NCBI GenBank assembly: GCA_037190845.1
Contig: JBBCJI010000024.1
Coordinates: forward strand, 1-64,000
From: JBEBVQ01 sp037190845
GTDB taxonomy: Bacteria; Bacteroidota; Bacteroidia; Chitinophagales; Chitinophagaceae
DNA: 64,000 bases
Reading direction: 5' to 3'
Below, piece after piece: positions 35,643 to 44,084 of this stretch. Each line of letters begins with the position of its first letter. The first letter of the stretch is position 1. The notes beneath the pieces are model-generated. The model did not search any database. It saw only the letters and a program-made list of their open reading frames with translations, and had not been told where the DNA came from. The position numbers were made by a program, and so were the translations under genes.

Positions 35643-37730
35643 CTAAAATAAGATTTTAGCGCCACCGTAATAATTTCTTTTCGGCGCAGGATTAAAGAAA
35701 CGGTTGCCGAAAGCATTGATGTCATTACCCAGGCTATAGCGCTCGTTTAATAAGTTGTCTATGCCTGCAAAAAAATGTACTTGCAGGGATGGGCGTATTT
35801 TCCATTCCCGGGTTACCTTGAGCTGTACCAGATGAAAGGGATCTGCAAATACGCTGTTGGCGTCATTCAATGGCATTGCTGACGTATAATTATGGGAAAT
35901 GTTCAGACCGGTTGCAGCAGGTAAACTTATGAGTAGCACATTTGTCCATACCCGGTCTGGCACCGCTGTAACTTTATTCCGGGAAAAATCATCGGTATCT
36001 GTCTGGTAATTCCCGAAGCGGTAATGGTTCCAGGATACCGCCGATTGCAGGCTAAGCTTTCGTATCAGCCTGTTATTTTGCCATGGCAGGAGGTAAGCCC
36101 AGACAGAGGCTTCGATGCCTTTCTGTTTGATCTCACCTGCATTTACATAAAATTCGGCGCCGTTGTCACGAAGGCGGCGCACGATGCCGTTTTTCATCAG
36201 GTAATTATATGCGCTTACATCGGCAATAAATCTCCTGTTGGTTGTTTCCAGCCGTAAGCCGATTTCATAATTGATACCGGTTTCTGCACCCAGAGTGGTA
36301 TTAATGATGTTGTCCGAAGAACGGACTTCGGCGATAGCAGGCGGAGAATAGCCTTTTGAAACAGAACCGCGAACAGCAAATCCGTTATTCAGCAAATAAG
36401 AAGTGCCCACTCTGGGCATCCAGATACTTCCGAAATTGATATGCCCGTCCGGGTTTGCGATCTGAGGATAGCGTTGCTTATAGCTGATCGCTGCTTGGTT
36501 TAAACCCAGAGAAGCTTCGATTGTCCATCGTTTGTAAAAACGGGCCATGGTGCGGTAGAAGAAACTGTTTTGAGTATTAGTCAGGTTGTCTTTTGCCTGC
36601 GGTGCGGCGGCAATTCCCTGTTCGTTATTGTAATTGTCAATTTTGTTCCAGCCCTTTTGCCCTTCAAAGCCCAGTTGCATTTGCCACTGAAACTGCTCCC
36701 GGTTGTTGTTTTTATATGAAATCCAGGTGCGGATACCCAGGTTGTTTTCTTTCCTGAATTCATAATTGGTAATAAACGGATTTTCAAAATCCGTGTGGGA
36801 ACCGAAAATACTGACCGTATGGGATAGCTGTTCGTTGAATTTTGTCTCATGTGCAATTCCGCCAAAGAATGTCTTGTTGCGGATCCCCGCTTTCTGATCT
36901 TTGGCGGAAGGATTGGGGCCACCGGCAGGACGTGCCATTCTTGGATTTTCCAGCATCTGGCTTTCGGTAAGTCCGCCGGGAGTACGATAAGCCAGATCCG
37001 TGTATAAGGTGATCAGCCTTATTTCGCTGCGTTTTGAATACAACCATCTGTGGGCTGTCTGAAAAGTTTTTTTGTTCAAGGCCGTGTTCTCCCGGTAACC
37101 ATCCGATCGTGTAAATGACTGGTCAACTGAAAATGCATACTTGTCGTTTACTTTCCGTTGCACTGAAAGCTGCTCCTGGAACAATCCGAAAGACCCGCCG
37201 CTCAGCAATAGGGAACCCCGGTTTTCCTGCACATCAAATCCTTTGGGCTGCATGCGGATCACACCACCGGAATTGGCGCCGTACAGAGAGCCGTCCGGCC
37301 CTTTCAGAATGTGTATTGAGGATATAGATGCGGGGTCTGTCAGGTTCAGATAGGTATTGCCGCCTGCATCGGTTAACGGGAATTCATCCAGATACATTTT
37401 TATGTTGCGGATACCAAAAGGAGAACGGATCAGGCTGCCCCGCATGGCTAAGCGATAGCTTCCGGGAGAACGTTCTTCCATACGGATTCCCGGTACGGTG
37501 TTCAACGCAGGCAAAAGCGTTGTGGTCTGTTGCATCCCGATCGTCCCGGAAGAAATGGTATGGGCCGAAGCAGTTAACCCTAAAACGGGCTGCTGGCTGA
37601 AATAGGCTACTATCGCTACCGGTTCAAGCTCTGCTTCCATGTTCCGGTATACAGTATCCGGCGCTTGTCCATACAGCATTGGAAAAGAGCTGACGAAAAA
37701 TATAAGCAGGAACGTGATTACACGAGGCAT
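35643..37730 (-). CDS. TonB-dependent receptor, PqqU (YncD)-like
   Basis: A 695-residue outer-membrane receptor, probably importing PQQ. The signal peptide (MPRVITFLLIFFVSSFPMLY) sets the start at 37730; a longer frame would overlap the upstream gene. It lacks the carboxypeptidase-like domain of the other receptor here. From memory, it matches E. coli YncD/PqqU at several points: RSPFGIRNIKMYLDEFPLT (residues 102-120), LKGPDGSLYGANSGGV (142-157), a PGGLTESQ loop like YncD's PGGLTKAE, and the ending GNRFFNPAPKRNYYGGAKILF. It lies 37 bases after the PQQ sugar dehydrogenase gene, which would use the imported cofactor. The ligand is inferred, not shown. Confidence 0.75.
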   Translation of the reverse strand: MPRVITFLLIFFVSSFPMLYGQAPDTVYRNMEAELEPVAIVAYFSQQPVLGLTASAHTISSGTIGMQQTTTLLPALNTVPGIRMEERSPGSYRLAMRGSLIRSPFGIRNIKMYLDEFPLTDAGGNTYLNLTDPASISSIHILKGPDGSLYGANSGGVIRMQPKGFDVQENRGSLLLSGGSFGLFQEQLSVQRKVNDKYAFSVDQSFTRSDGYRENTALNKKTFQTAHRWLYSKRSEIRLITLYTDLAYRTPGGLTESQMLENPRMARPAGGPNPSAKDQKAGIRNKTFFGGIAHETKFNEQLSHTVSIFGSHTDFENPFITNYEFRKENNLGIRTWISYKNNNREQFQWQMQLGFEGQKGWNKIDNYNNEQGIAAAPQAKDNLTNTQNSFFYRTMARFYKRWTIEASLGLNQAAISYKQRYPQIANPDGHINFGSIWMPRVGTSYLLNNGFAVRGSVSKGYSPPAIAEVRSSDNIINTTLGAETGINYEIGLRLETTNRRFIADVSAYNYLMKNGIVRRLRDNGAEFYVNAGEIKQKGIEASVWAYLLPWQNNRLIRKLSLQSAVSWNHYRFGNYQTDTDDFSRNKVTAVPDRVWTNVLLISLPAATGLNISHNYTSAMPLNDANSVFADPFHLVQLKVTREWKIRPSLQVHFFAGIDNLLNERYSLGNDINAFGNRFFNPAPKRNYYGGAKILF

Positions 37731-37767
37731 CCAGGTTGTTTTGGTGGTTGTTTTATCCCGGCATGCT

Positions 37768-39003
37768 TTATTTTTTAGCGATCCTGTACAATCTGCCCTC
37801 ATCTGTTATGGCATATAATGCGCCGTCCTTTCCTTGTGTAATATCCCTGAAACGCTGTTTTTCGCCGGCCAGTATCCGTTCTTCTCCTGTTACTTTATTG
37901 TCTTTTATAATGACCCTTGCGATATGGTAGCTGTTCAATCCTGTGATGAAGAGGTTGTTCTGCCATTCGGGAATATGATTGCCTGTATAGAAGGTCATCC
38001 CGCTTGGCGAGAGTACCGGATCCCAGTAATAAACAGGTTGCTCCATGCCCTCTTTTTGCTGTATGGGCGGATTGCCGATTGCCTCTCCGCTATATTCAAG
38101 GCCGTAGGTGATGACCGGCCAGCCGTAGTTGGCGCCTGGTTTGATCAGGTTCAGCTCATCTCCGCCGCGGGGGCCAAATTCGTTGTTCCATAACACACCG
38201 GTTTCGGGGTGGATGGCCAGTCCCTGTGTGTTCCGGTGACCGTAGCTGTATATTTCGGGCAGCGCACCGGACCGGCTCTCAAACGGATTTCCGGTAACGG
38301 GTTTTCCGCCTGTTGTGATACGCAGGATTTTACCGAAGGCTGATTTCAGGTCCTGTGATTGATGGCGGGTTTCTTTGTCCGAACGTTCGCCTGTACTTAC
38401 AAACAGGTTGCCGTCTTTATCAAATATGATGCGTCCGCCATAGTGTTTGGTGCCGTCATAGGTGGGTAATGCACGATAGATGACTTGTACATTTTCTATG
38501 GTCTTTTCGTCATCAGCCAGTCGTCCTTTGGCTACTGCGGTATGGTTGCCTCCCGCTACTTTTTCCGAGAACACCCAATAGATCATTCTGCCGGATGAAA
38601 AATCAGGGGATAAGGTAAGGCCTAACAGGCCGCCCTGCCCCCTGTCGTCCACTTCGGGAATGCCTGTGATGGGGTCACTGATCTGACCATTTACCCCGTT
38701 CACAATGCGCATTTTCCCCTTGTTTTCGGTAATGAGCAGTCTCCCATCGGGGAGTGCTGCGATACCCCATGGTGATTTCAGGGATTTGGTCACGATTGTG
38801 CTTTCGTAGGACGTACTTGTCTTTACTCCGGGGGCTCTTGTCTGCCCGGGGAAAGCCGGTTTGTAATCCGTGTTAGGTTTCTTGGTTTCTACAGGAGCTG
38901 CGGACGTTGTATCTGAATGGATATTTTGCTCAGACGAAGCGGTAGAACCATTGCAGGAAGCAAATGATATGGCAATTAAATACAAAGACAATATAGGATT
39001 CAT
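37768..39003 (-). CDS. PQQ-dependent sugar dehydrogenase lipoprotein
   Basis: A 411-residue soluble-type PQQ aldose sugar dehydrogenase (YliI/sGDH/sorbosone dehydrogenase group) that oxidises sugars in the periplasm. Lipobox AISFASC with Cys17 makes it a lipoprotein. A low-complexity linker to ~residue 60 precedes a six-bladed propeller. Family motifs seen are SPWGIAALPDGRLLITE, DDRGQGGLLGLTLSPDF (normally with the catalytic His near the QGGLL stretch), YSYGHRNTQGLAIHP and NEFGPRGGDELN. The stretch reads GQGGLLGL where E. coli-type enzymes have GQGGLLDV or similar. It is the first gene of a unit with the PqqU-like receptor. No pqq biosynthesis genes are in the window. Confidence 0.9.
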   Translation of the reverse strand: MNPILSLYLIAISFASCNGSTASSEQNIHSDTTSAAPVETKKPNTDYKPAFPGQTRAPGVKTSTSYESTIVTKSLKSPWGIAALPDGRLLITENKGKMRIVNGVNGQISDPITGIPEVDDRGQGGLLGLTLSPDFSSGRMIYWVFSEKVAGGNHTAVAKGRLADDEKTIENVQVIYRALPTYDGTKHYGGRIIFDKDGNLFVSTGERSDKETRHQSQDLKSAFGKILRITTGGKPVTGNPFESRSGALPEIYSYGHRNTQGLAIHPETGVLWNNEFGPRGGDELNLIKPGANYGWPVITYGLEYSGEAIGNPPIQQKEGMEQPVYYWDPVLSPSGMTFYTGNHIPEWQNNLFITGLNSYHIARVIIKDNKVTGEERILAGEKQRFRDITQGKDGALYAITDEGRLYRIAKK

Positions 39004-39194
39004 GATTTATATGAATTTGATGTAAAGAACCACCGTAATCACGGAGATGGAATAAGCCTCTAAAACCGTGCCTGCGATAAAATCAATCCATTCTTACCGG
39101 AATCAGCCGGTTGAATCACTGATCTGTTATTTACTGGTGGCGGCTCTTGCTATTTCCTTCAGGCTGCCGGCTGTGACTTTACAGATATCCTCTG

Positions 39195-39392
39195 CTATTC
39201 TGTTTTGCCCTTCAGCGTTGCGTATATGGCCATGGCGTGTCCGTGCCCCAGTTCCAGCTTTTTGTCTGCCGATATGGTCAGTTCGTCAATTACTGCCAGG
39301 ATTTTTTGTACCTCGGCTTCCGTATAGATATCATCCACGATCGCAAAACCGTTTTCCGAGAGGTCGTCTTTGTACTTGGCCAGGTGTTCCAA
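39195..39392 (-). pseudogene. Internally deleted PhyH-family copy
   Basis: A 65-codon relic of the phytanoyl-CoA dioxygenase-like gene intact at 52355-53080. Residues 1-36 (MEHLAKYKDDLSENGFAIVD...) match the N-terminus of the intact protein closely. It then jumps to ELTISADKK, which matches DLTISVDKK at residues 108-116 of the intact copy, so about 70 codons are missing. What follows is unrelated to the intact gene. The iron-binding His, Asp and second His are gone or unplaced, so no enzyme activity is possible. Confidence 0.75.
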
Positions 39393-39747
39393 TGTGAGCG
39401 CGTTGTTATTGTGCGAAATAAATGTACTGAAAAATACATTTTTTTTCTATCCGGGATATTAAGTAGCAGCGACTCCGGGGAGTTAGCGGGGGCAGAAATA
39501 ATTGGTCCCCGGGTTTATTTCAGCCGTTTTAATTAATTTACCCTGAAATCCGTCGGCAATTCCGGGAGGGGCTGCGAATTTCTTGTCATAAGGCAAGTTG
39601 ATAGATTCTATTTTGCAGTAGAAATGAATGCAGGCGGAGATCGTAAATGAATGATAGCCTGCTTTCATATCCGCAAACAATCATTTCGGAGCGTTCAAGC
39701 GCAGGCATGATTCTTATTGGCTAATAATGATTTTAAAAGCAAAGACG
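39393..39747. other. Intergenic stretch with one weak leftward frame
   Basis: The first 50 bases resemble the region upstream of the intact PhyH gene (53081 on), consistent with duplication. A leftward frame of 65 codons at 39483-39680 ends INLPYDKKFAAPPGIADGFQ... and has a protein-like composition but no recognisable family and no clear start signal. It may be the tail of a decayed gene. Nothing else is seen. Confidence 0.3.
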
Positions 39748-40122
39748 ATGAGAAAATACAAGATCATATTCTGGATAAGTACGCTGATCATATTCCTGTG
39801 GGAAGGTCTGATGCCGCTGGGTACGCTGCTTTTTGCACCGGAGTACGCTACCGTGGGCACAAAGCCATTGGGCTATCCCGATTACTTTGCTTATTCGCTG
39901 ATCATTTTCAAGGTGCTGGGAACAACAGCTTTAATCATTCCCAAAATGCACCCGAAAATAGTGGAATGGGCTTATGCCGGTTTGATGTTCAATCTGATAT
40001 TCGCTGTGATCAGTCACGTCGCGGTAGACAAGAACATCGGCTTTATCCTGATGCCCATCGTCTTTGGTGCTATTCTGGCTGTGTCGTATGTGTATCGTCA
40101 GAAATTGCAGCGCAATGGCTAA
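39748..40122 (+). CDS. DoxX-like small membrane protein
   Basis: A 124-residue four-helix membrane protein of the DoxX-like superfamily. It starts MRKYKIIFWISTLIIFLWEG, has a conserved second helix FKVLGTTALIIPKM and a third WAYAGLMFNLIFAVISHVAV. An earlier ATG at 39727 would add only seven polar residues. A related protein of the same fold lies at 40504-40884 on the other strand. It converges on the truncated DUF1801 gene. The role of such proteins is not known. Confidence 0.8.
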   Translation: MRKYKIIFWISTLIIFLWEGLMPLGTLLFAPEYATVGTKPLGYPDYFAYSLIIFKVLGTTALIIPKMHPKIVEWAYAGLMFNLIFAVISHVAVDKNIGFILMPIVFGAILAVSYVYRQKLQRNG

Positions 40123-40130
40123 AGCAGATT

Positions 40131-40496
40131 TTAAATCGATCGGCGAATACCATAAGGTTTTTTATGTGCTAAATCAGCGATAATGGTGGATTGATGTTTG
40201 AGTATCTCATCAACACCTGAAAAGCGCAGTTGTCGTGCGGACTGGACGTTTTTTGTTTGCTGCACCAGGAGCTTCTTCGGGTCTTTCAGCAAAGCACCCT
40301 GCATAAAGAGTAACGCGCAATATTCTTTGAAGCCGTGTATCAGTACGATGTTGCTGTTCTGGCGGGTGTAGCATGGGCAGCCCCATTTTAACGTTTCGGT
40401 TAATCCGCAGCTGAGTATGATTGCTCTTAGTCCCTGATAGGCTTCCTGCCATTTACCCGATTTATTGAAAAACCAGTCTACGCCCGGGTTTGTCAT
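40131..40496 (-). pseudogene. C-terminally truncated DUF1801 (YdeI/YdhG-like) protein
   Basis: A 121-residue frame matching the first two thirds of a DUF1801 protein: VDWFFNKSGKWQEAYQGLR, LKWGCPCYT, NIVLIHGFKEYCALLFMQGALLKDP and a QQTKNVQSARQLRF stretch, all close to family consensus. Family proteins normally run to about 190-200 residues, with a second conserved half (typically IYEAIEVEKAG onward) that is absent here: the frame ends in HKKPYGIRRSI. The loss coincides with the junction to the DoxX gene ending at 40122. It could be an inactive remnant or a stable short form. It starts 7 bases after the DoxX stop at the end of the arsR operon. Confidence 0.65.
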
Positions 40497-40503
40497 TTCG
40501 GAT

Positions 40504-40884
40504 TTATTTAACGGTTGAAATTTTTCTGTCTGATGGCCTGAAATACCATGATAATACAATTGCTGTCAGTAATATTAAAGAAGGTACGACTTCCGCGAAT
40601 GTCTGTCCAACTGCTAGATGTGAGATGGCCGCGCCCGACATGACAAAGAAGAATCCTGCATAGGCCCACTCTTTCAATAGTGGAAGTCTGGGAAGGACTA
40701 TGGCGATTACGCCCAAGATTTTCCATACGCCGATGATGCTCAACAAATACAAGGGATATCCCAGTCCGGTAACGATTTCGTTGTAGCCGCCTGTTTGCAG
40801 CATTTGTTGTGTGCCTCCTGCCAACATTCCTATGGAAAGGAAAAAGGTTGCGGTCCAATAGATGATTTTGTTGCGCTTTTTCAT
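40504..40884 (-). CDS. DoxX-family membrane protein
   Basis: A 126-residue four-helix membrane protein of the DoxX-like family: MKKRNKIIYWTATFFLSIGMLAGG, GYPLYLLSIIGVWKILGVIAIVLPRLP, LKEWAYAGFFFVMSGAAISHLA and a final helix LILLTAIVLSWYF. It lies in the leftward unit arsR, AHSA1-like, doxX and DUF1801, 6 bases after the AHSA1 stop. ArsR, SRPBCC and DoxX genes commonly travel together in Bacteroidota; the shared function is not established. Confidence 0.85.
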   Translation of the reverse strand: MKKRNKIIYWTATFFLSIGMLAGGTQQMLQTGGYNEIVTGLGYPLYLLSIIGVWKILGVIAIVLPRLPLLKEWAYAGFFFVMSGAAISHLAVGQTFAEVVPSLILLTAIVLSWYFRPSDRKISTVK

Positions 40885-40890
40885 GGTTTG

Positions 40891-41355
40891 CTATTTCATT
40901 TTGTGAACGATCTCCTGAAGCTGGTTGTGTGCCCTGTTGATTCCCTGCGCAAACGGCAGTTGCATCAGTTGGTTCCGGAATTCCACCGATTTAAACACGA
41001 TGTGCATCGTGAGTTTACTGGTGTCGCCGGTTAATTCTTCGAATTCCAGGTATTCAAGCTGAACGGGAAACGGTGTGTTTTCCATTTCAAAGGTGCGGGT
41101 GATCTTTTTACCGGGGATAAACTCGTGTATGGTGCCGTTTGCCCGGAAGAGTACGTTCCCGTTCCGGGATGTTTCAAAGGCGTAGCAACCGTGTTTTTTA
41201 TTTTCCATTTTCAGGACTTTCGTTTCCATCCATTGCTCAAAAAGTTCCGGGTCTTCGTAAGCCTGAAACAGCAGCGCTACGGGTAGGTCAAATTCCCTGG
41301 TAATGATGATTTCCTGTTTTTCGTCTTCGGCATTTACTTTTGTTCTTTGTTCCAT
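40891..41355 (-). CDS. AHSA1-like SRPBCC protein
   Basis: A 154-residue SRPBCC protein of the activator-of-Hsp90-homologue group: IITREFDLPVALLFQAYEDPELFEQW, FETSRNGNVLFRANGTIHEFIPGKKI and LTMHIVFKSVEFRNQLMQL. ATG 41355 is preferred to a GTG six codons earlier. It is the second gene of the ArsR operon. In such operons the regulator and the SRPBCC protein are usually paired; the ligand is unknown. Confidence 0.8.
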   Translation of the reverse strand: MEQRTKVNAEDEKQEIIITREFDLPVALLFQAYEDPELFEQWMETKVLKMENKKHGCYAFETSRNGNVLFRANGTIHEFIPGKKITRTFEMENTPFPVQLEYLEFEELTGDTSKLTMHIVFKSVEFRNQLMQLPFAQGINRAHNQLQEIVHKMK

Positions 41356-41392
41356 GTTTGTCGGTTTTGTCACTGTGGTTTTACAGGTGTTA

Positions 41393-41722
41393 TTACTGCT
41401 TTTTGCTGTTTTTATGCTGCTTCATCACGGCTTCCAGTTTATTGAAGCGGTCATCCCAGATTTTCCTGAAGGGTTCGATAAAGTCCGCCACATCTTTCAT
41501 TTTCTTTGCGTTGATGTGGTAGTATATTTCTCTCCCGTTCTGCTCTTGTGTGAGCAGTTCGCATTCTGTAAGGATTTGCAGGTGTCTGGAAACCGTAGGG
41601 CGCGCTGTTTCGAAATTGGCCGCGATAGCGCCTGCCGTCATGGATTGCGTGGCCAGTAACAGCAGGATCGCCCGCCTGGAAGGGTCTGCGATGGCCTGGA
41701 AAACGTCCCGTCGTAAATTCAT
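41393..41722 (-). CDS. ArsR/SmtB-type transcriptional regulator
   Basis: A 109-residue winged-helix regulator: FQAIADPSRRAILLLLA at residues 8-24, the recognition region FETARPTVSRHLQILTECELL and a wing QEQNGREIYYHI. The metal-binding ELCVCDL motif of ArsR/SmtB is absent, so it belongs to the non-metal SdpR-like subgroup. It heads the operon with AHSA1-like, DoxX and DUF1801 genes. Its own promoter overlaps a palindrome (41737-41755), which suggests autorepression. Confidence 0.9.
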   Translation of the reverse strand: MNLRRDVFQAIADPSRRAILLLLATQSMTAGAIAANFETARPTVSRHLQILTECELLTQEQNGREIYYHINAKKMKDVADFIEPFRKIWDDRFNKLEAVMKQHKNSKKQ

Positions 41723-41736
41723 CGTGATGCTATTTG

Positions 41737-41770
41737 ACTACAAATGTAATGTAGTTATTTGGCTACGCAA
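41737..41770 (-). promoter_or_regulatory. arsR promoter with overlapping palindromic operator
   Basis: Leftwards: TTG (41770-41768), exactly 19 bases, then TACATTTG (41748-41741), an ideal Bacteroidota promoter. The -7 element lies inside the palindrome ACTACA-N7-TGTAGT (41737-41755), whose size suits an ArsR dimer. The start codon is 18 bases beyond the -7 element. A regulator bound there would block RNA polymerase. Confidence 0.65.
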
Positions 41771-41939
41771 TTTTTTCGTCATGTTTTTTTGCCTGGGGGA
41801 ATTATTTTTTACATCCTGACATAGGGCTGTCACCAGGTGGGTTTAGTTTTGTGTGCATTAACCATTAGCCCAGGTAAGCATGAGGAATGCAGAAGACTTC
41901 TCATGGCGCCCGATCTGAAAAATTTAATAATATGGAGCA

Positions 41940-42521
41940 ATGCCCCAACAGGAAATAGAAACATTTTGTCCCACAAGCCGGGCTGAGTGGCGAAAATGGC
42001 TGATGAAAAATCATCAGTCCAAACACGCTGTCTGGCTTATTTATCACAGGGCATCCGCGGAAGTCGCGTCCCTTAGCTGGAGTGAAGCCGTCGATGAAGC
42101 GCTGTGCTTCGGATGGATCGACAGTACCAGAAAGACGATCGACAAGGAGAGGTTTATGCAGTATTTCAGCAGAAGAAAGCCGAACAGCACCTGGTCGAGG
42201 ATCAACAAAGACAAAGTGGCGCGACTGATTCAGGAGGAGCTGATGAAAAAGGCAGGCCTTGACAGTATAGAGATCGCCCAACAGAACGGAACATGGTCTC
42301 TGATGGATGATGTGGAGGATCTGATTATCCCCGGGGATTTAAGCATTGCATTGAATGAACATGAAAATGCAATGGCATTTTTTCAGCAGCAGTCAAAGTC
42401 AACAAAAAAGCTAATGTTGCATTGGGTGGCAAGCGCCAAAAGGGAAGAAACAAGAAAGAAGAGAATTGCGGAAATAGCTGCATCGGCTATCCTGAGAAAG
42501 AGGCCCGATCAGTTTAGGTAA
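41940..42521 (+). CDS. YdeI/OmpD-associated family protein
   Basis: A 193-residue soluble protein of the YdeI/OmpD-associated (bacteriocin-protection-like) family. It shows the ordered motifs EWRKWLMKNHQSKHAVWLIYHR, LSWSEAVDEALCFGWIDS, YFSRRKPNSTWSRINKDKV and a C-terminal AKREETRKKRI. The length is normal. It is transcribed away from the arsR operon. The family's function is poorly known; a role in cationic peptide tolerance is reported for some members. Confidence 0.85.
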   Translation: MPQQEIETFCPTSRAEWRKWLMKNHQSKHAVWLIYHRASAEVASLSWSEAVDEALCFGWIDSTRKTIDKERFMQYFSRRKPNSTWSRINKDKVARLIQEELMKKAGLDSIEIAQQNGTWSLMDDVEDLIIPGDLSIALNEHENAMAFFQQQSKSTKKLMLHWVASAKREETRKKRIAEIAASAILRKRPDQFR

Positions 42522-42959
42522 AGTGATATGTAATGAAGTTGTTTTATGAATGGTCTGCATGCCGGTGATAAAATCAGACTTTATACGCCGAGAGCGTGAT
42601 AAATCAGCAGTGAGATTTTTGATTTACGGCGATGAAATACCTTTAAAACTTGTCTGCTTATTCCTGCCTATTTTGAAGGGAAAAACAACATTTTCAATGC
42701 TATTTTGAATTAAAGGATGGTAATAAAAATGTCCCTGAATTAATAGGTTTGGAAAATTTTGCTTCAGGAGGCTCCGCAAGAGGCATTAAATGACGATCAT
42801 TGAGCCCGGAGTTTGGAGGGAAGAAATGAATATTGTGAAAAACGTATGAAGCCTTGAATTGTCCAATCGATTTTATTCTGCCAAAAAATCAGTAAAAAGG
42901 CGTATATTCTGTTCTGTAATATATCGGGAGATTTGTGGCGTGGATCAAAGCCTATTACC
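42522..42959. other. Intergenic stretch, nothing recognised
   Basis: 438 AT-rich bases between the YdeI-family gene and the T9SS gene. TAGGTTTG at 42744-42751 fits the -7 consensus, but it is 209 bases from the next start and has no -33 partner. The leftward frame over 42797-43075 runs into the opposite gene and is a shadow. Confidence 0.35.
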
Positions 42960-43991
42960 ATGAGGACACTGATACAACTACTGATACTAACGTTCCTTAG
43001 CGGAACCACATTTGCCCAGAGAGCCATAAAGGTGACGGATATAAATCCTTCCGGATATGCCATCCCTTCTTCCATCTATGTAATGAACGACCGGCTTCAT
43101 TTTACCGTCAATGCGGGCGCCAGCGGAGTGAGCGGGTTATGGTCCGTAGATGCGTCGAAAACGCTGAGGCTCATCGCTACCGACATTGCCTTCTACAGTT
43201 TGCTGACTGTAGCCGGGGATAAGTTGTTCTTCAGGGGCTTTGCGCGGCCGGGAGATATCAACAATATTGAACCCTGGGTTTCGGACGGGACGCAGGCAGG
43301 CACCAGGCAGCTAAAAGATATATTCCCGGGTAAGAACGGCTCCGGCCAGGGGCAGCTTTTCCCTTACAAGAACCAGATCGTTTTTGCTGCCGACGACGGT
43401 GTGCATGGTATAGAGCCCTGGATCTCTGATGGTACCACTGCCGGAACCCGGCTATTGAAAAATATCAGCGCCGGAGCCAGCAGTAATCCTTCCAGCTTTC
43501 TGATCTTCAATGAGCTGTTGTATTTCTGGGTCAATAACGATGATGGGAGCTATGACCTGTACCGGACTGATGGTACAGAGGAACATACCGAGGCTGTGGT
43601 TACGGGTGTGAAGGACGTAAGCCCTTTGACCTCGTTTGTTTACAAGAACACGATTTATTTCCTCGCAGATGAGGGCGAGCTGCATTATGTGGATTTTCAG
43701 ACAAATAGTATTGCTGAGACGGGCAGGGGAGTGAATCCAACCGCTGTTTTTCCCAATCCGGTAGATAATCATGTCATGCTCAGCTACGAACTGAAGAAGA
43801 ACAGCCCGGTAACTATCCGGCTGTCTAATCTTGAAGGGAAGTTTGTAACGGAAGCGTTGTTCAGCGGGATTCAGTCTGTGGGAAAACATAAGCTAAGGGT
43901 TGAATTACCTCCCGGTCTTTCGGCTGGTGTGTACTTTCTGAATATTTTGACCAAAAGCGGAAATGAAGCGGTGAAGCTGGAGGTCCGGTAA
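42960..43991 (+). CDS. T9SS-sorted protein with (E)PWxSDGTxAGT repeats
   Basis: A 343-residue exported protein. The signal peptide MRTLIQLLILTFLSGTTFAQ sets the start at 42960. Two clear repeats, EPWVSDGTQAGT and EPWISDGTTAGT, belong to the ELWxxDGT repeat type that builds beta-propellers, with degenerate copies around them (LYRTDGTEEHT). The last ~80 residues are a T9SS sorting domain (AVFPNPVDNHVMLSYEL ... GVYFLNILTKSG). With only about five units the propeller would be short, so the protein may be a trimmed member of a longer family. It is the first of three same-strand secreted-protein genes. Confidence 0.8.
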   Translation: MRTLIQLLILTFLSGTTFAQRAIKVTDINPSGYAIPSSIYVMNDRLHFTVNAGASGVSGLWSVDASKTLRLIATDIAFYSLLTVAGDKLFFRGFARPGDINNIEPWVSDGTQAGTRQLKDIFPGKNGSGQGQLFPYKNQIVFAADDGVHGIEPWISDGTTAGTRLLKNISAGASSNPSSFLIFNELLYFWVNNDDGSYDLYRTDGTEEHTEAVVTGVKDVSPLTSFVYKNTIYFLADEGELHYVDFQTNSIAETGRGVNPTAVFPNPVDNHVMLSYELKKNSPVTIRLSNLEGKFVTEALFSGIQSVGKHKLRVELPPGLSAGVYFLNILTKSGNEAVKLEVR

Positions 43992-44084
43992 ACATGATCA
44001 TCACAAATACTCCCAGTTGATGAGTGTCTTTCTGAAGGTACTGGACAGCAGGGGGAGCAAAAAAAAAATCTTAAATCTATTGGT

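Noticed and set aside
39068..39397. Rightward frame opposite the PhyH relic
   Set aside because: It is antisense to a recognisable homologue and has no domain of its own.
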